From Christensenellaceae bacterium (lineage in GTDB: Bacteria > Bacillota > Clostridia > Christensenellales > Aristaeellaceae), in NCBI GenBank assembly GCA_012518615.1, contig JAAYRU010000030.1, positions 1 to 37,848 of the forward strand: 37,848 nucleotides of DNA, written 5' to 3'. This document shows, piece by piece, positions 9,499-18,068 of this stretch. Below the pieces are notes generated by a model that had not been told where the DNA came from, did not search any database, and was given only the letters and a program-made list of their open reading frames with translations. The translations under genes and the position numbers were made by a program. Positions within the stretch are counted from its first letter, which is position 1. Each line of letters starts with the position of its first letter.

Positions 9499-10883
9499 TG
9501 GAACTCCTCCTCTCTTTTAACGGAGCCTGACATGTTATACACTACAAGCGATAATGAAGCGCATATTACAAATACGAATATGCCTATAGTGGAAGCCAGA
9601 GAATAGTTTTGTTTATCCACAGTTAATTTATATAGCCAAGTTACAAGTAAATCCGTTTTGCCGGCTTGGTAGTAGTCCGTTACAAGAGGTCCTCCCTTTG
9701 TAAGCAGGTAAATTACATTAAAGTTATTTATATTGCCTACAAATGATGTAATAAGATACGGCGTTGTAACGAAAAGCATATATGGAAGCGTTATAGAAAA
9801 GAACATACGCGCAGGCGAAGCGCCGTCTATTGAAGCGCTTTCATATAAATCCGCCGGTATATTCATTAATATTCCTGATGTAATAAGCATAGTATAGGGT
9901 ATGCCAACCCATATATTTACTATAATAACCGTTATGCGTGCATAGGTAATATCTGTAAGGAAGGGGATATTGCTCTCTATAAAGCCCCATTTTTGCAGCA
10001 ACATATTAAGCGGTCCTTGGTCGTGCAGTATTTGGCTCATAAGCATTAAGCTTACAAACTGGGGTACTGCTATTGTGATAACAAAAATCGTGCGCCACAT
10101 CTTCTTAAGGCGTACGCCCTTTTTGTTTATCATTATTGCAAGTATCATACCGAAAAAGTAGTTGGTAAATGTTGCAAACACTGCCCATATAAGCGTCCAG
10201 CCTAGTATTTTACCAAAAGTATTTGAGATTAAAGGGTCACTCCAGAAAACATCTGTAAAGTTCTTAAACCCAACCCATGTAAATAGCTTCCCCGGCGGCT
10301 GGTGATTAGCGTCGAAATTGGTAAAAGCTATTAGTATCATGAATATAATAGGCAATATTGTAAAGGCTACAATCATTAGGCTTGGCACTGTGAGCATAGT
10401 GATATGGAACCTTTCATTTAGCAGGGTTTTTATTTCCGCCTTAAATGTCGGCTGCGGTTTGCCTAGCTTCTCGTACTGCTGAGCCTTATAACAGGACCTT
10501 ATATTCGCGCGCCATATAAATATAAAGGCGATAATAAGCAATATGCTCATAACGCTGAAAAGCAGTATAAGCATAGAGTTATCTCCAGGGGTACGCACGA
10601 ATATTTGCCTTGCTTCGCTCCATTCCCTACGCATAGCTTCTGTACCCAAGGTAGAAAGCTTGCTTAAATATTGGTTAGCAAAGCCTAGCATATATGCAAT
10701 AAACGCAACCTGAATAATTAAATATAACAGACCTTTTATATATTGCTTGCGCTTAATGCAGCCAAAACCCATTATAAGAAAAGAACTTCTTGTGGCAAAA
10801 TCCCCCCGCTTAAATATATTAATAATTTCTCTTATACCCGCAAAGCTCTGTCTATCTCTGCCTGCGGGAATGAGCTTAGGCAT
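9495..10883 (-). CDS. malF: Maltodextrin-type ABC transporter permease, MalF-like
   Basis: This 462-residue inner permease subunit has the EAA loop YESASIDGASPARMFFSITLP near residue 350-370. As in MalF, the core transmembrane domain is preceded by an extended N-terminal part with extra membrane segments (about 60-78, 105-123, 160-185). A short soluble piece starts with MPKLIPAGRDRQSF. The ribosome site GGGGGGAG is well placed for ATG 10883. It follows the binding-protein gene after a 71-bp gap that contains an attenuator hairpin, and overlaps malG by 4 nt. No gene for the ATPase (MalK/MsmK) is in the window. As in many Firmicutes, a shared ATPase encoded elsewhere is likely. Confidence 0.9.
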   Translation of the reverse strand: MPKLIPAGRDRQSFAGIREIINIFKRGDFATRSSFLIMGFGCIKRKQYIKGLLYLIIQVAFIAYMLGFANQYLSKLSTLGTEAMRREWSEARQIFVRTPGDNSMLILLFSVMSILLIIAFIFIWRANIRSCYKAQQYEKLGKPQPTFKAEIKTLLNERFHITMLTVPSLMIVAFTILPIIFMILIAFTNFDANHQPPGKLFTWVGFKNFTDVFWSDPLISNTFGKILGWTLIWAVFATFTNYFFGMILAIMINKKGVRLKKMWRTIFVITIAVPQFVSLMLMSQILHDQGPLNMLLQKWGFIESNIPFLTDITYARITVIIVNIWVGIPYTMLITSGILMNIPADLYESASIDGASPARMFFSITLPYMLFVTTPYLITSFVGNINNFNVIYLLTKGGPLVTDYYQAGKTDLLVTWLYKLTVDKQNYSLASTIGIFVFVICASLSLVVYNMSGSVKREEEFQ

Positions 10884-10905
10884 AGCTCTCCCCCCTTAAT
10901 TAAGT

Positions 10906-10937
10906 AAAAATTAGGAACAGCCCACAAGAGCTGTTCC
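10906..10937 (-). terminator. Intra-operon attenuator/terminator after the binding-protein gene
   Basis: GGAACAGC (10914-10921) and GCTGTTCC (10930-10937) form a perfect 8-bp stem. On the minus strand it is followed by TAATTTTTACTT. Placed between the binding-protein gene and malF, it would end most transcripts there, which fits the known excess of binding protein over permease. Confidence 0.7.
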
Positions 10938-10954
10938 CCATAATAAAATTTAAA

Positions 10955-12130
10955 TTAATTTGTTATAGCTGCTACCATTTCATCAAGAAGGGTTTTTACA
11001 TCCTTGCTATAGTCTTTTGCTTCCATAGTTGTACCAAAGGCTTCGGCAGGAGACCAGTAGTTGCCAAGTACATCCTTTTGTGAAACTGCGTACTTAGACT
11101 GTTCTGCAAGTGCGGAAAGTGCAATATCCGCCTTTACTTCTTCATTTTCTATAACTTTTACATTAGATGGACCGATTGAGCGCATCTGGAAGCGTTTGAG
11201 CTGGTTCTCTTCGTTTGTGAGCCAGTCTGCAAGCGCCATAGCTTCTTCGGGGAATTCGGTCATGGTGTTTACGCCCATAAGCTTAAAGCCCGCAAATGAC
11301 GCCATCTGTACTTGTTCACCAGCGCAGGTAAATGTGGGTAGCTTGGTTGCGGCATAGTTTTCGCCTAGTTTTTCCTTTATTGCTTCAGCGTTCCATGTGC
11401 CTGATACACCAGCTGCTATGGTGGTTCCAATGCCGCCTGTTAGAATGCTGTCATCACCGGTTAGGAAGGCATCATGTGCGGTAAAAGCCTTTATGGCTTC
11501 GCCAGCCGCTACGCCTGCTTCATTGTTAAAATCGCATGTTTGTTTGCCGTTTTCATCTAGCCCAAGCTCTCCACCTGCGCCAATAAAGAATGATGCAATG
11601 TACCAACCGTTTGAAACGTCCATGAACATTTTCTTGTCGGCAGCACTGCAAGCTTCCAGTATACCATCAAGAGTTTTTACCTGTTCTTCTGAGATAACAG
11701 ACTTATCATAGTATAGGAAATAGCCGTTATCCGCAGTTATGGGATATGCATACAGATGACCATCTGATGAAGCGGCTTCTATGGCGCTTGGTACGTTAGC
11801 TTCTACAATAGCGTCCTTATTGATGGTTACTTCGTAGAGGGCGTCCGCATTGAGCAAATCGTATAACTGGTCGTTCGCAAATGCAAATACATCGGCTGCT
11901 TCTTCCGGGTCTTCAAGACATTTGGTTTTTGCATCGCCTTCGCCTACAACGCCAAAGCTGACATCGTATTCCTTATCAGGATTGGCGGCTTTAAAAGCTT
12001 CAACCATTTCTTGGAGCATTGCTTGGTCGTCCTGTGATCCCCATACTTTGAGCGCAACAGTTTCTGCAAGCGCTGAACCCGCTGATAAAAGCATACCCAG
12101 CACTAGCATTAGGGATAGTAGTTTCTTCAT
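10955..12130 (-). CDS. malE: Maltodextrin-type extracellular solute-binding protein (family 1)
   Basis: This 391-residue ABC transporter binding protein captures maltose or maltodextrins outside the membrane for the MalF/MalG-like pair. The mature start VALKVWGSQDDQAMLQEMVEAF is characteristic of MalE-type proteins. The C-terminal ATMEAKDYSKDVKTLLDEMV region fits as well. The signal peptide is MKKLLSLMLVLGMLLSAGSALA with an Ala-x-Ala type cleavage. There is no lipobox cysteine, which is unusual for a Gram-positive binding protein. AGGAGG is well spaced from ATG 12130. It is the first gene of the operon, directly under the operator and promoter at 12183-12245. Substrate is inferred from context. 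Confidence 0.9.
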   Translation of the reverse strand: MKKLLSLMLVLGMLLSAGSALAETVALKVWGSQDDQAMLQEMVEAFKAANPDKEYDVSFGVVGEGDAKTKCLEDPEEAADVFAFANDQLYDLLNADALYEVTINKDAIVEANVPSAIEAASSDGHLYAYPITADNGYFLYYDKSVISEEQVKTLDGILEACSAADKKMFMDVSNGWYIASFFIGAGGELGLDENGKQTCDFNNEAGVAAGEAIKAFTAHDAFLTGDDSILTGGIGTTIAAGVSGTWNAEAIKEKLGENYAATKLPTFTCAGEQVQMASFAGFKLMGVNTMTEFPEEAMALADWLTNEENQLKRFQMRSIGPSNVKVIENEEVKADIALSALAEQSKYAVSQKDVLGNYWSPAEAFGTTMEAKDYSKDVKTLLDEMVAAITN

Positions 12131-12182
12131 GTTATACCTCCTAAAATATCAATCGGTTATCCGAATGATTTTTTTGGGAACC

Positions 12183-12206
12183 GGAAACGATTCCGGAACC
12201 GTTTTC
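12183..12206. promoter_or_regulatory. LacI/MalR-type palindromic operator of the maltodextrin operon
   Basis: A 24-bp palindrome, symmetric at 20 of 24 positions, has the core AAACGnTTCCGGAAnCGTTT. The central CG pairs and AAACG/CGTTT arms are typical of LacI-family (MalR or CcpA-like) sites. It lies just downstream of the -10 box on the minus strand, over the predicted transcription start and early leader, so a bound repressor would block initiation. No LacI-family gene is in this window. Confidence 0.75.
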
Positions 12207-12216
12207 ATATAATATG

Positions 12217-12245
12217 AGTATAACTAATCTATTCCCCTTTGTCAA
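12217..12245 (-). promoter_or_regulatory. Promoter of the maltodextrin operon
   Basis: On the minus strand TTGACA (12240-12245), a 17-bp spacer and TATACT (12217-12222) make a near-consensus sigma-A promoter. The strong promoter joined to the operator at 12183-12206 suggests high expression when repression is lifted. Confidence 0.85.
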
Positions 12246-12308
12246 TGCTTTTGAGAAATTATTTTCCGTATATTACATTTTATATTATGCTTTTTATCTG
12301 TACCACAA

Positions 12309-13643
12309 TTATGAATGTACTACGCTTTTTTCGCTTGTAATTATAGGAAGGCTGCTTACTTGCAGCAGCTCCTTAGCCTTATCAGCCTTTGGAAGCACAA
12401 GCTCTATGCGCGTACCAAAGCCTTCTCTTGATAGCACATTGAAATATCCGTTATGCCTTTCAACTATCCATTTAGCTATTGAAAGCCCAAGACCTGTGCC
12501 GCCGCTGTTGCGAGTGCGAGCAGGGTCAGACCTGAAAAACCTGTCAAAGATATGGGGTATATCCTCCGCCGCCATGCCAACGCCACTATCCTGCACGCAT
12601 ACACAGGGTTCTTCATCATCGTTTATAAAGGCACGAAACACTATATTTGTTCCTTTAGCGGAGTATTTAATTGCGTTATCCGTAAGTATTCGCAGCGCCT
12701 GCTTTAGCAAATCAGGGTCTGCGTATGCGGGGGTTGGTTCATCCGCCTGCAAAACCCAGTTATGCTCACTTTCTATCATCTCGTATTCATCATGCACTTC
12801 TTTTACAAGCGCGGATAAATCTACATCCTTTGCGGATAGCTGGTTGCGCCCCGCATCGCCCCTTGCTAAAAACAAAAGCTGTTCTACCATTTTTTGCATA
12901 TGCTTAGCCTCTGTGCGTATGGCGTTTATGCTCTCTTCAAGAACCTTTTCATCTTCCGCTCCCCATCTGGCTAGCATATCCGCATAGCCCTGTATTACTG
13001 AAATAGGCGTTCTTAATTCGTGAGAAACATCGGATACAAACCTATTCTGCTGGCGGTAGCTGTTGTGCAGACGGGTTAATAGGTTGTTCACCGCGTTTTC
13101 AAGCCCTTGCAGCTCCCTATCGCCTATATGTATACGGTCCTCCGGCGCTTCGGGGCTTATAGCGGCTATGGCGTTTTCAAGGTCATGATATCTTTGTTCA
13201 TCAAACTGCACTTGGCTTAATTGCTCCGCAGTTTGAGACATCTGTTCAAGCGGCATTAGCAGCCTATCAGTCTTTTTGCTGCCTGTAAATATTGCGGTTA
13301 TAAGCATAAACGCTTCAACTATAAGAAGTGAATACATTATCCTATACATGGATTGCAGGAATATACCCGCATTTGCGCTGAATGTTTCGCCACCGTATTC
13401 AAATGTATATATTACTGAGCTAAAGCTCTCTATATTATTAGTTAAGCCCTCAGTCTGTACATCGCGGATTAGTTTGATAGTCCAATCGCTGCCGAGAGTG
13501 TTTTTTTCTACCGAGTAACACCAGAATATAACGGCTAACAATATTATAAGTACGTCAAGCTTAAGCATGGTTTTAAACATACTCCATACATGGCTGGCGT
13601 TTATCCGCCTTGCTATGGATGTAGCCCTGCGGTTTTCAGGCAT
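12309..13643 (-). CDS. Membrane sensor histidine kinase (HisKA type)
   Basis: This is the sensor of a two-component pair with the adjacent response regulator. Two membrane helices (about 28-45 and 100-120) enclose a short external sensing loop of some 55 residues. A HAMP-like linker is followed by the H-box FVSDVSHELRTPI with phospho-accepting His about 208. The ATPase boxes follow: DNAIKYS (N), DSGVGM (G1), FFRSD (F) and GGTGLGLSI (G2). I prefer ATG 13643 over ATG 13649. GGAGG lies 6 nt from 13643 but directly abuts 13649. The start overlaps the regulator gene, showing translational coupling. The arrangement resembles ArlS/CssS-type kinases; the signal is unknown. Confidence 0.9.
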   Translation of the reverse strand: MPENRRATSIARRINASHVWSMFKTMLKLDVLIILLAVIFWCYSVEKNTLGSDWTIKLIRDVQTEGLTNNIESFSSVIYTFEYGGETFSANAGIFLQSMYRIMYSLLIVEAFMLITAIFTGSKKTDRLLMPLEQMSQTAEQLSQVQFDEQRYHDLENAIAAISPEAPEDRIHIGDRELQGLENAVNNLLTRLHNSYRQQNRFVSDVSHELRTPISVIQGYADMLARWGAEDEKVLEESINAIRTEAKHMQKMVEQLLFLARGDAGRNQLSAKDVDLSALVKEVHDEYEMIESEHNWVLQADEPTPAYADPDLLKQALRILTDNAIKYSAKGTNIVFRAFINDDEEPCVCVQDSGVGMAAEDIPHIFDRFFRSDPARTRNSGGTGLGLSIAKWIVERHNGYFNVLSREGFGTRIELVLPKADKAKELLQVSSLPIITSEKSVVHS

Positions 13644-14319
13644 TTTCATCCTCCAGTTTTAGAGTGTAGCCCACCCCTCTTATAGTATGGATAAACTTAG
13701 TTTTAAACCTATCATCTATTTTAGAGCGCAGATAGCGTATGTACACATCTACTAAATTTGTTTCACCCATAAAATCATAGCCCCATACCCTTTCCATTAG
13801 TATATCCCTTGATAATACTATGGACTGGTTTTCAAGCAGCGTTTGAAGGAGAGAAAACTCCCTTCCCGTAAGCTCTATATTTTCTCCTTTATAGCTTACT
13901 GTATGCCTTGCAATATCCATAACCAAATCTCCACAGCTAAGAAGCGGCATTGCATTTGTCTGCCTTTTCCTAAGGGCAAGGCGTATTCTCGCGAGCAGTT
14001 CCTCTATAGAAAAGGGTTTGGTTATATAGTCATCAGCTCCGGCATCAAGCCCTGTAACCTTATCCATAACAGCATCCCTTGCTGTAAGCAGTATTACGGG
14101 TACTTGGCTTGTCTTTCTGAGCCTTCTTAATACCTCCATACCGTTTAGTTTTGGCAGCATAATATCAAGCAGTATTAAGTCATACTCATTTTCCTCTGCC
14201 ATTTCAAGGCCTTCTCTTCCATCTACTGCCTTATCTACTTCATAACCTTCGTGGGTTAGTTCTAGCTCTACAAATCGCGCAATTTTTTCTTCATCTTCAA
14301 CTATGAGTATTTTAGACAT
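13636..14319 (-). CDS. OmpR/PhoB-family response regulator
   Basis: This 227-residue DNA-binding regulator is phosphorylated by the downstream-encoded kinase. The receiver domain has the acidic pair at E8/D9/E10, phosphoacceptor D52 (LILLDIMLP), T79 and K101 (TKPF). The winged-helix domain follows, with ELTGREFSLLQTLLENQ and the C-terminal VDVYIRYLRSKIDDRF and TIRGVGYTL. Its best family match is the ArlR/CsrR/PhoB group. It lies 8 bp after the DUF4342 gene and overlaps the kinase gene. Confidence 0.93.
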   Translation of the reverse strand: MSKILIVEDEEKIARFVELELTHEGYEVDKAVDGREGLEMAEENEYDLILLDIMLPKLNGMEVLRRLRKTSQVPVILLTARDAVMDKVTGLDAGADDYITKPFSIEELLARIRLALRKRQTNAMPLLSCGDLVMDIARHTVSYKGENIELTGREFSLLQTLLENQSIVLSRDILMERVWGYDFMGETNLVDVYIRYLRSKIDDRFKTKFIHTIRGVGYTLKLEDENA

Positions 14320-14327
14320 ATACTACC

Positions 14328-14849
14328 TCAATTATTATCGCTGTTATCATTGCCGTATTTGATGTTTTCAACCACATCCGCCGCCTTATCCATCCAAGCG
14401 TTTACATTTTTACCTTGGTCCTCATCGCCATGCACTTTATAGCGCACGCCAAAGAACATAGCTACTATAAGAAGTATTACCGATATGGGAAAGAACACCA
14501 CAAGCAGTACCACAAGCGCGGTAACCGGTATTTCCACTATCTTTTTTTTGCCGTAGAACAGCTGAAACATGGTTTTATTGCCTTTGTCTATAAGGCTTCG
14601 TATAAACATCCATATGCGCTCTATATAGCCCTTTGCCTGCTCCTTGTCTGACATGTGCTTGCGCCTTACAGGCTCCCTTTGCTTTGTAGTGTAGCTTGCA
14701 TCGCCTTCCCTCTTGGCGTTGCCTCGGCTCTCTAAATAAACGAGTGCATCTAGCAGATCCCAGTCGTTTACTTCTAGAGCCGCCTTTGCCTCCTCATAGC
14801 TTACATTAGTTCTTTCTCTTAGTTTTTCTACTAATTCAAAATGATCCAT
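14328..14849 (-). CDS. UBA-like domain plus DUF4342 membrane protein
   Basis: This is a 173-residue protein. Residues 1-45 form a UBA/TS-N-like helical domain (ERTNVSYEEAKAALEVNDWDL). A linker follows, then a DUF4342-type segment (YIERIWMFIRSLIDKGNKTM, GKKKIVEIPVTALVV). A hydrophobic double segment at about 108-135 anchors it in the membrane, ending with FGVRYKV. DUF4342 proteins of Clostridia often have exactly this UBA plus membrane layout; their function is not known. It opens the operon with the two-component system (8-bp gap), so it may be sensed by, or modulate, that kinase. A good AGGAGGTAATT site precedes the ATG. Confidence 0.8.
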   Translation of the reverse strand: MDHFELVEKLRERTNVSYEEAKAALEVNDWDLLDALVYLESRGNAKREGDASYTTKQREPVRRKHMSDKEQAKGYIERIWMFIRSLIDKGNKTMFQLFYGKKKIVEIPVTALVVLLVVFFPISVILLIVAMFFGVRYKVHGDEDQGKNVNAWMDKAADVVENIKYGNDNSDNN

Positions 14850-14882
14850 AATTACCTCCTAAACGGGCTCTATTCCCGCAAC

Positions 14883-14911
14883 ATTATATTACAACAACAA
14901 GATTAAATGCA
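14883..14911 (-). promoter_or_regulatory. Probable promoter of the DUF4342/two-component operon
   Basis: On the minus strand a perfect TATAAT (14883-14888) is preceded by a weak -35 TGCATT (14906-14911) at 17 bp. A CGGG/CCCG hairpin lies in the leader before the ribosome site. Confidence 0.5.
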
Positions 14912-14995
14912 TTTATTAGTAACATTAGAATTTCATTAATGCATAGGTAATTGTAGCAACAAACCGCCAAGCTGCGCAAACTTTTTTTAAAATGT

Positions 14996-15025
14996 TTGCA
15001 TTTATGTTGGATTTTATGCTATAAT
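14996..15025 (+). promoter_or_regulatory. Promoter and leader of rplS
   Basis: TTGCAT (14996-15001), an 18-bp spacer and TATAAT (15020-15025) precede a leader of about 65 nt (15032-15096). The leader contains short inverted repeats (GACG...CGTC enclosing TGCA...TGCA). Firmicutes are known to carry an autoregulatory L19 leader upstream of rplS. Whether this leader belongs to that family needs a covariance-model search. Confidence 0.65.
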
Positions 15026-15096
15026 TGCCCGCGTTATGACGGACGGTCCGCTGCACAAGATGCAAGAACGTCTATGAAAGAAGGAGTGGAAACCCC

Positions 15097-15453
15097 ATGA
15101 GTGAAATTATTCGCTCCATAGAGCGAAAGCAGTTGCGCGAGGACAGGCCGGATTTTGGCATCGGCGATACCGTGCGCGTGTTTGTAAAAGTTGTTGAAGG
15201 TAGCCGCGAGCGCCTACAGGCCTTTGAAGGCGTTGTAATCGCAAGGCGCAACGGTTCTGTTAGGGAAACCTTTACCGTAAGGCGCGTTTCTTACGGCATA
15301 GGTGTTGAGCGTACTTTCCCCCTACATTCCCCAAGGGTAGACCGTATTGAAATCGTCCGCAAGGGCAAGGTGCGTAGAGCTAAGCTATACTACCTGCGCG
15401 GTCTACAAGGCAAGGCTGCCCGCATAAAGGACGGCTCTGGATTCAGAAAATAA
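15097..15453 (+). CDS. rplS: 50S ribosomal protein L19
   Basis: L19 sits at the 30S-50S interface of the ribosome. The protein has 118 residues. Signature segments are [52 protein letters not shown] and the basic end [28 protein letters not shown] precedes the ATG. It stands alone here. The usual upstream trmD/rimM cluster is absent, and a terminator follows directly, so it is its own transcription unit. Confidence 0.98.
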   Translation: MSEIIRSIERKQLREDRPDFGIGDTVRVFVKVVEGSRERLQAFEGVVIARRNGSVRETFTVRRVSYGIGVERTFPLHSPRVDRIEIVRKGKVRRAKLYYLRGLQGKAARIKDGSGFRK

Positions 15454-15486
15454 AAAAGCATTCCGCCATAAGGCGGGCTTTTTTAT
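15453..15486 (+). terminator. Rho-independent terminator of rplS
   Basis: CCGCC (15463-15467) pairs with GGCGG (15472-15476), extended by AAAAAGC/GCTTTTT, and followed by TTTTTTAT. It begins at the rplS stop codon. Confidence 0.9.
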
Positions 15487-15497
15487 ATGGAGGTATT

Positions 15498-17192
15498 TTG
15501 CGAAAAAACATTAGCCTAACGGCTCCATCTTCAAGCTTTGTGCATTGCTCGCTATCGCCTTGGTGCCTTAAGGCGGGGCTTGAAAAATTTAGCAAATATA
15601 AGCATAACATAGATGTTATATCCGCAACAGTAAATGAGGATTTGAATACCGTTGCTAAGCGCATAATAGACACCAGCCCCGATATACTTGGTATATGCTG
15701 CTATATATGGAATATTGCGTTTTTAAGAGAGCTTTTGCCTATGCTTAAAGCCGCCCTGCCAAACTGCATATTTGTCGCAGGCGGGCCTGAGCTTTTAAGC
15801 GACGACGCATTTGATAGGTTGCCCGAAGCAGACTATATAATACTTGGAGAGGGTGAAATCCCCTTTGCAAAGCTTGTAGATATGCTTATAGAAAATAAAA
15901 CCCCCGATAATATAGACGGAGTAATGGTTAAAGGCGCAAGCCATGTAGATACATATTACCACTATGATATACCCGTTATGCCATACGATGAAAGCTATTT
16001 TAAACAGCTCAAAGGCAGGATAAGCTATATAGAGAGCAGCCGCGGCTGTCCCTTCTCCTGCACTTTTTGCCTTTCAGGCAGACGCGAAAAGGTGCGCTAC
16101 CTGCCTATGGAAGATACTAAGAAGCGTATACTTATGCTCGCAAACGGCGGCTCAAAGACTATTAAATTCGTAGACCGTACATTCAACGCCAATAAAAAGA
16201 GAGCTAAAGAAATAATAAGTTTCATAATGGATAAGCATAAAAACGGAGAAATACCGCAAGATATCTGTTTCCACTTTGAAATGGCTGGCGACCTTATAGA
16301 TAACGGAATAGTAGAACTTTTCAGCCAATCCCCCGAAGGGCTATTTCAGATTGAAGTTGGTATACAGTCGCTAAATGAAGCTACGCTTGAAGCAATACAG
16401 AGAAAAACTGATGTAGAGAAAATTAAAACTCAGCTTGAAAAAATTATTTCTCTTGACACCGTGCGTGTACATGTTGATTTAATCGCCGGTCTCCCCTTGG
16501 AAACTTTAGACAGCTTTATAGATGCCTTTAACAAGGTATTTGCTATTAAGCCGCATATTTTACAGCTAGGTTTTCTTAAAATATTGTATGGCAGCAAGAT
16601 GCGAAGCCAAACAGAAGAATTTGGTATAATTTATAATGAGCAGCCGCCATATGAAGTTATATCAACAAAGCATATGAGCAAGAAGGATATGCTTATATTA
16701 AAGCGCGCTGAAAGAGCGCTTGAGCTGCTATACAACCGCAGGCGTTTTGTTAATACCATGCAGCTATTAGCTGGTAAGATGCCCGCATTTGATTTGTTTC
16801 TTGCGCTTGGAGATGTAATACTTGCAAAAGAAAAAGAAAAAAACTCTCCCCTTTCTTTGGAAGAGCTAACAGAAGCCGTATACAGCTATCTTATAGATAA
16901 AATGCCTGAGTACGCCACAGAAATAAAAAGCGCAATGCTTTACGACAGGTTATCCAGCACTGCAACTTCTTTTATACCCCACTGCCTTAGAAGCGAAAGC
17001 CACTTGTACAACAAGCTTAAGGATATAATAAATAAAAAATATCCTAAGGAAAAAAACATACACAGAGCTATAGCTGTTACAGGGAATGACGATAAGGCTA
17101 AGGTTTTTTGGGCGGATTACTCTAATAAACACCCCGTAACTGAGCATTACAAAGTAAATTGTGTATATGTTAAAGAGCTGCTCACAGATTAG
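15498..17192 (+). CDS. B12-binding-type radical SAM protein (DUF4080-like)
   Basis: This 564-residue protein has two domains. Residues 1-150 form a Rossmann-like cobalamin-binding-type domain (PDILGICCYIWNI, FVAGGPELL, ADYIILGEGEIPF). The radical SAM domain follows, with cluster motif C184-x3-C188-x2-C191 (SRGCPFSCTFC) and the QIEVGIQSLNEATLEAIQR and DLIAGLPLETLDSF segments. The C-terminal part fits DUF4080, often found on such proteins. A DxHxxG cobalamin ligand motif is not evident, so B12 binding may be lost or base-off. The substrate is unknown. The start is TTG 15498 with GGAGG 4 nt upstream. It may be expressed by read-through of the rplS terminator; the HAD gene follows after 60 bp. 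Confidence 0.82.
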   Translation: MRKNISLTAPSSSFVHCSLSPWCLKAGLEKFSKYKHNIDVISATVNEDLNTVAKRIIDTSPDILGICCYIWNIAFLRELLPMLKAALPNCIFVAGGPELLSDDAFDRLPEADYIILGEGEIPFAKLVDMLIENKTPDNIDGVMVKGASHVDTYYHYDIPVMPYDESYFKQLKGRISYIESSRGCPFSCTFCLSGRREKVRYLPMEDTKKRILMLANGGSKTIKFVDRTFNANKKRAKEIISFIMDKHKNGEIPQDICFHFEMAGDLIDNGIVELFSQSPEGLFQIEVGIQSLNEATLEAIQRKTDVEKIKTQLEKIISLDTVRVHVDLIAGLPLETLDSFIDAFNKVFAIKPHILQLGFLKILYGSKMRSQTEEFGIIYNEQPPYEVISTKHMSKKDMLILKRAERALELLYNRRRFVNTMQLLAGKMPAFDLFLALGDVILAKEKEKNSPLSLEELTEAVYSYLIDKMPEYATEIKSAMLYDRLSSTATSFIPHCLRSESHLYNKLKDIINKKYPKEKNIHRAIAVTGNDDKAKVFWADYSNKHPVTEHYKVNCVYVKELLTD

Positions 17193-17252
17193 GCGGGGTT
17201 GACAGGAGCTATAATGCCAAATAGAATTATACCGTTTTGATAGGAGGTAATT

Positions 17253-18068
17253 ATGGAGATAAAACTAATCGCGCTAGATATGGACGGAACGCTGCTTAAT
17301 AGCAATGTTGAAATAACCCAATTTACTAAAGATACCATAAAAAAGGCACAAGAAAGTGGAATACATGTAGCAATATGCACAGGAAGATTCCCCGAAAATG
17401 TGCACATAATACTCGATGATATGGACATACACTGCGATGTAATATCCCTAAACGGCGCCGTGGTTGACGCTGATGGCAAGCGCATATTCAGCGCGTTTCT
17501 GCCTGAAGAAGACACAAAAAATGTATATAATATTTTAGAAGAACACGACGCTAAATACATACTGTTTAAAGACCACAAAATATACACTAGAAAACCCGAT
17601 ACCATATACCACGCTGAGAAGTTCTACGGGGATAGAATGCACGATGAATACGGCGTTGATTTCCTTAGAGGGGAAGAGGCAGTAAAAAACGCCATAGACG
17701 GCGGTATTTCTAAATTCTTCGTATTTGATGACGATACTGATAGTTTAGATATAGTTTATGACGTGGTAAAAACCCTGCCACAAATAGATGTTACACGCTC
17801 CGGCAGGAAGAACTTTGAAGTAATGCCCATGGGCATAAGCAAGGCAACAGGGCTTAAAAAGCTTGCTGAACACTACAATATACCCATAGAAAACACCATG
17901 GCTGTTGGCGACCACGAGAACGATTTATCCATGATAGAAGTCGCGGGTCTTAGCGTTGCCATGGCAAACGCCATAGATTTAGTTAAAAACGCTGCAGATG
18001 TAATAACCCAGTCTAACGATGACGACGGAGCTGCAAAGGCTATTATAAAATACGCGCTTAAGGGCTAG
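17253..18068 (+). CDS. Cof-type HAD-superfamily phosphatase
   Basis: This is a 271-residue HAD class IIB hydrolase, likely acting on sugar phosphates, FMN-like or other small phosphomonoesters. Motif I is DMDGTLLNS (nucleophile D9, acid D11). Motif II is TGR in ICTGRFPEN. Motif III Lys is in ISKATGLKKL, and motif IV is GDHENDLSMI. The C2B cap occupies the middle. TAGGAGGT is well spaced from the ATG. It converges on yigZ with an 11-bp overlap of the 3' ends, and no terminator fits between them. Substrate is not predictable from sequence. Confidence 0.92.
   Translation: MEIKLIALDMDGTLLNSNVEITQFTKDTIKKAQESGIHVAICTGRFPENVHIILDDMDIHCDVISLNGAVVDADGKRIFSAFLPEEDTKNVYNILEEHDAKYILFKDHKIYTRKPDTIYHAEKFYGDRMHDEYGVDFLRGEEAVKNAIDGGISKFFVFDDDTDSLDIVYDVVKTLPQIDVTRSGRKNFEVMPMGISKATGLKKLAEHYNIPIENTMAVGDHENDLSMIEVAGLSVAMANAIDLVKNAADVITQSNDDDGAAKAIIKYALKG

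Noticed and set aside
12214-12987. 257-codon plus-strand open frame over the sensor kinase
   Set aside because: It is antisense to conserved kinase motifs, has no ribosome site or recognisable domain, and crosses the maltodextrin promoter.
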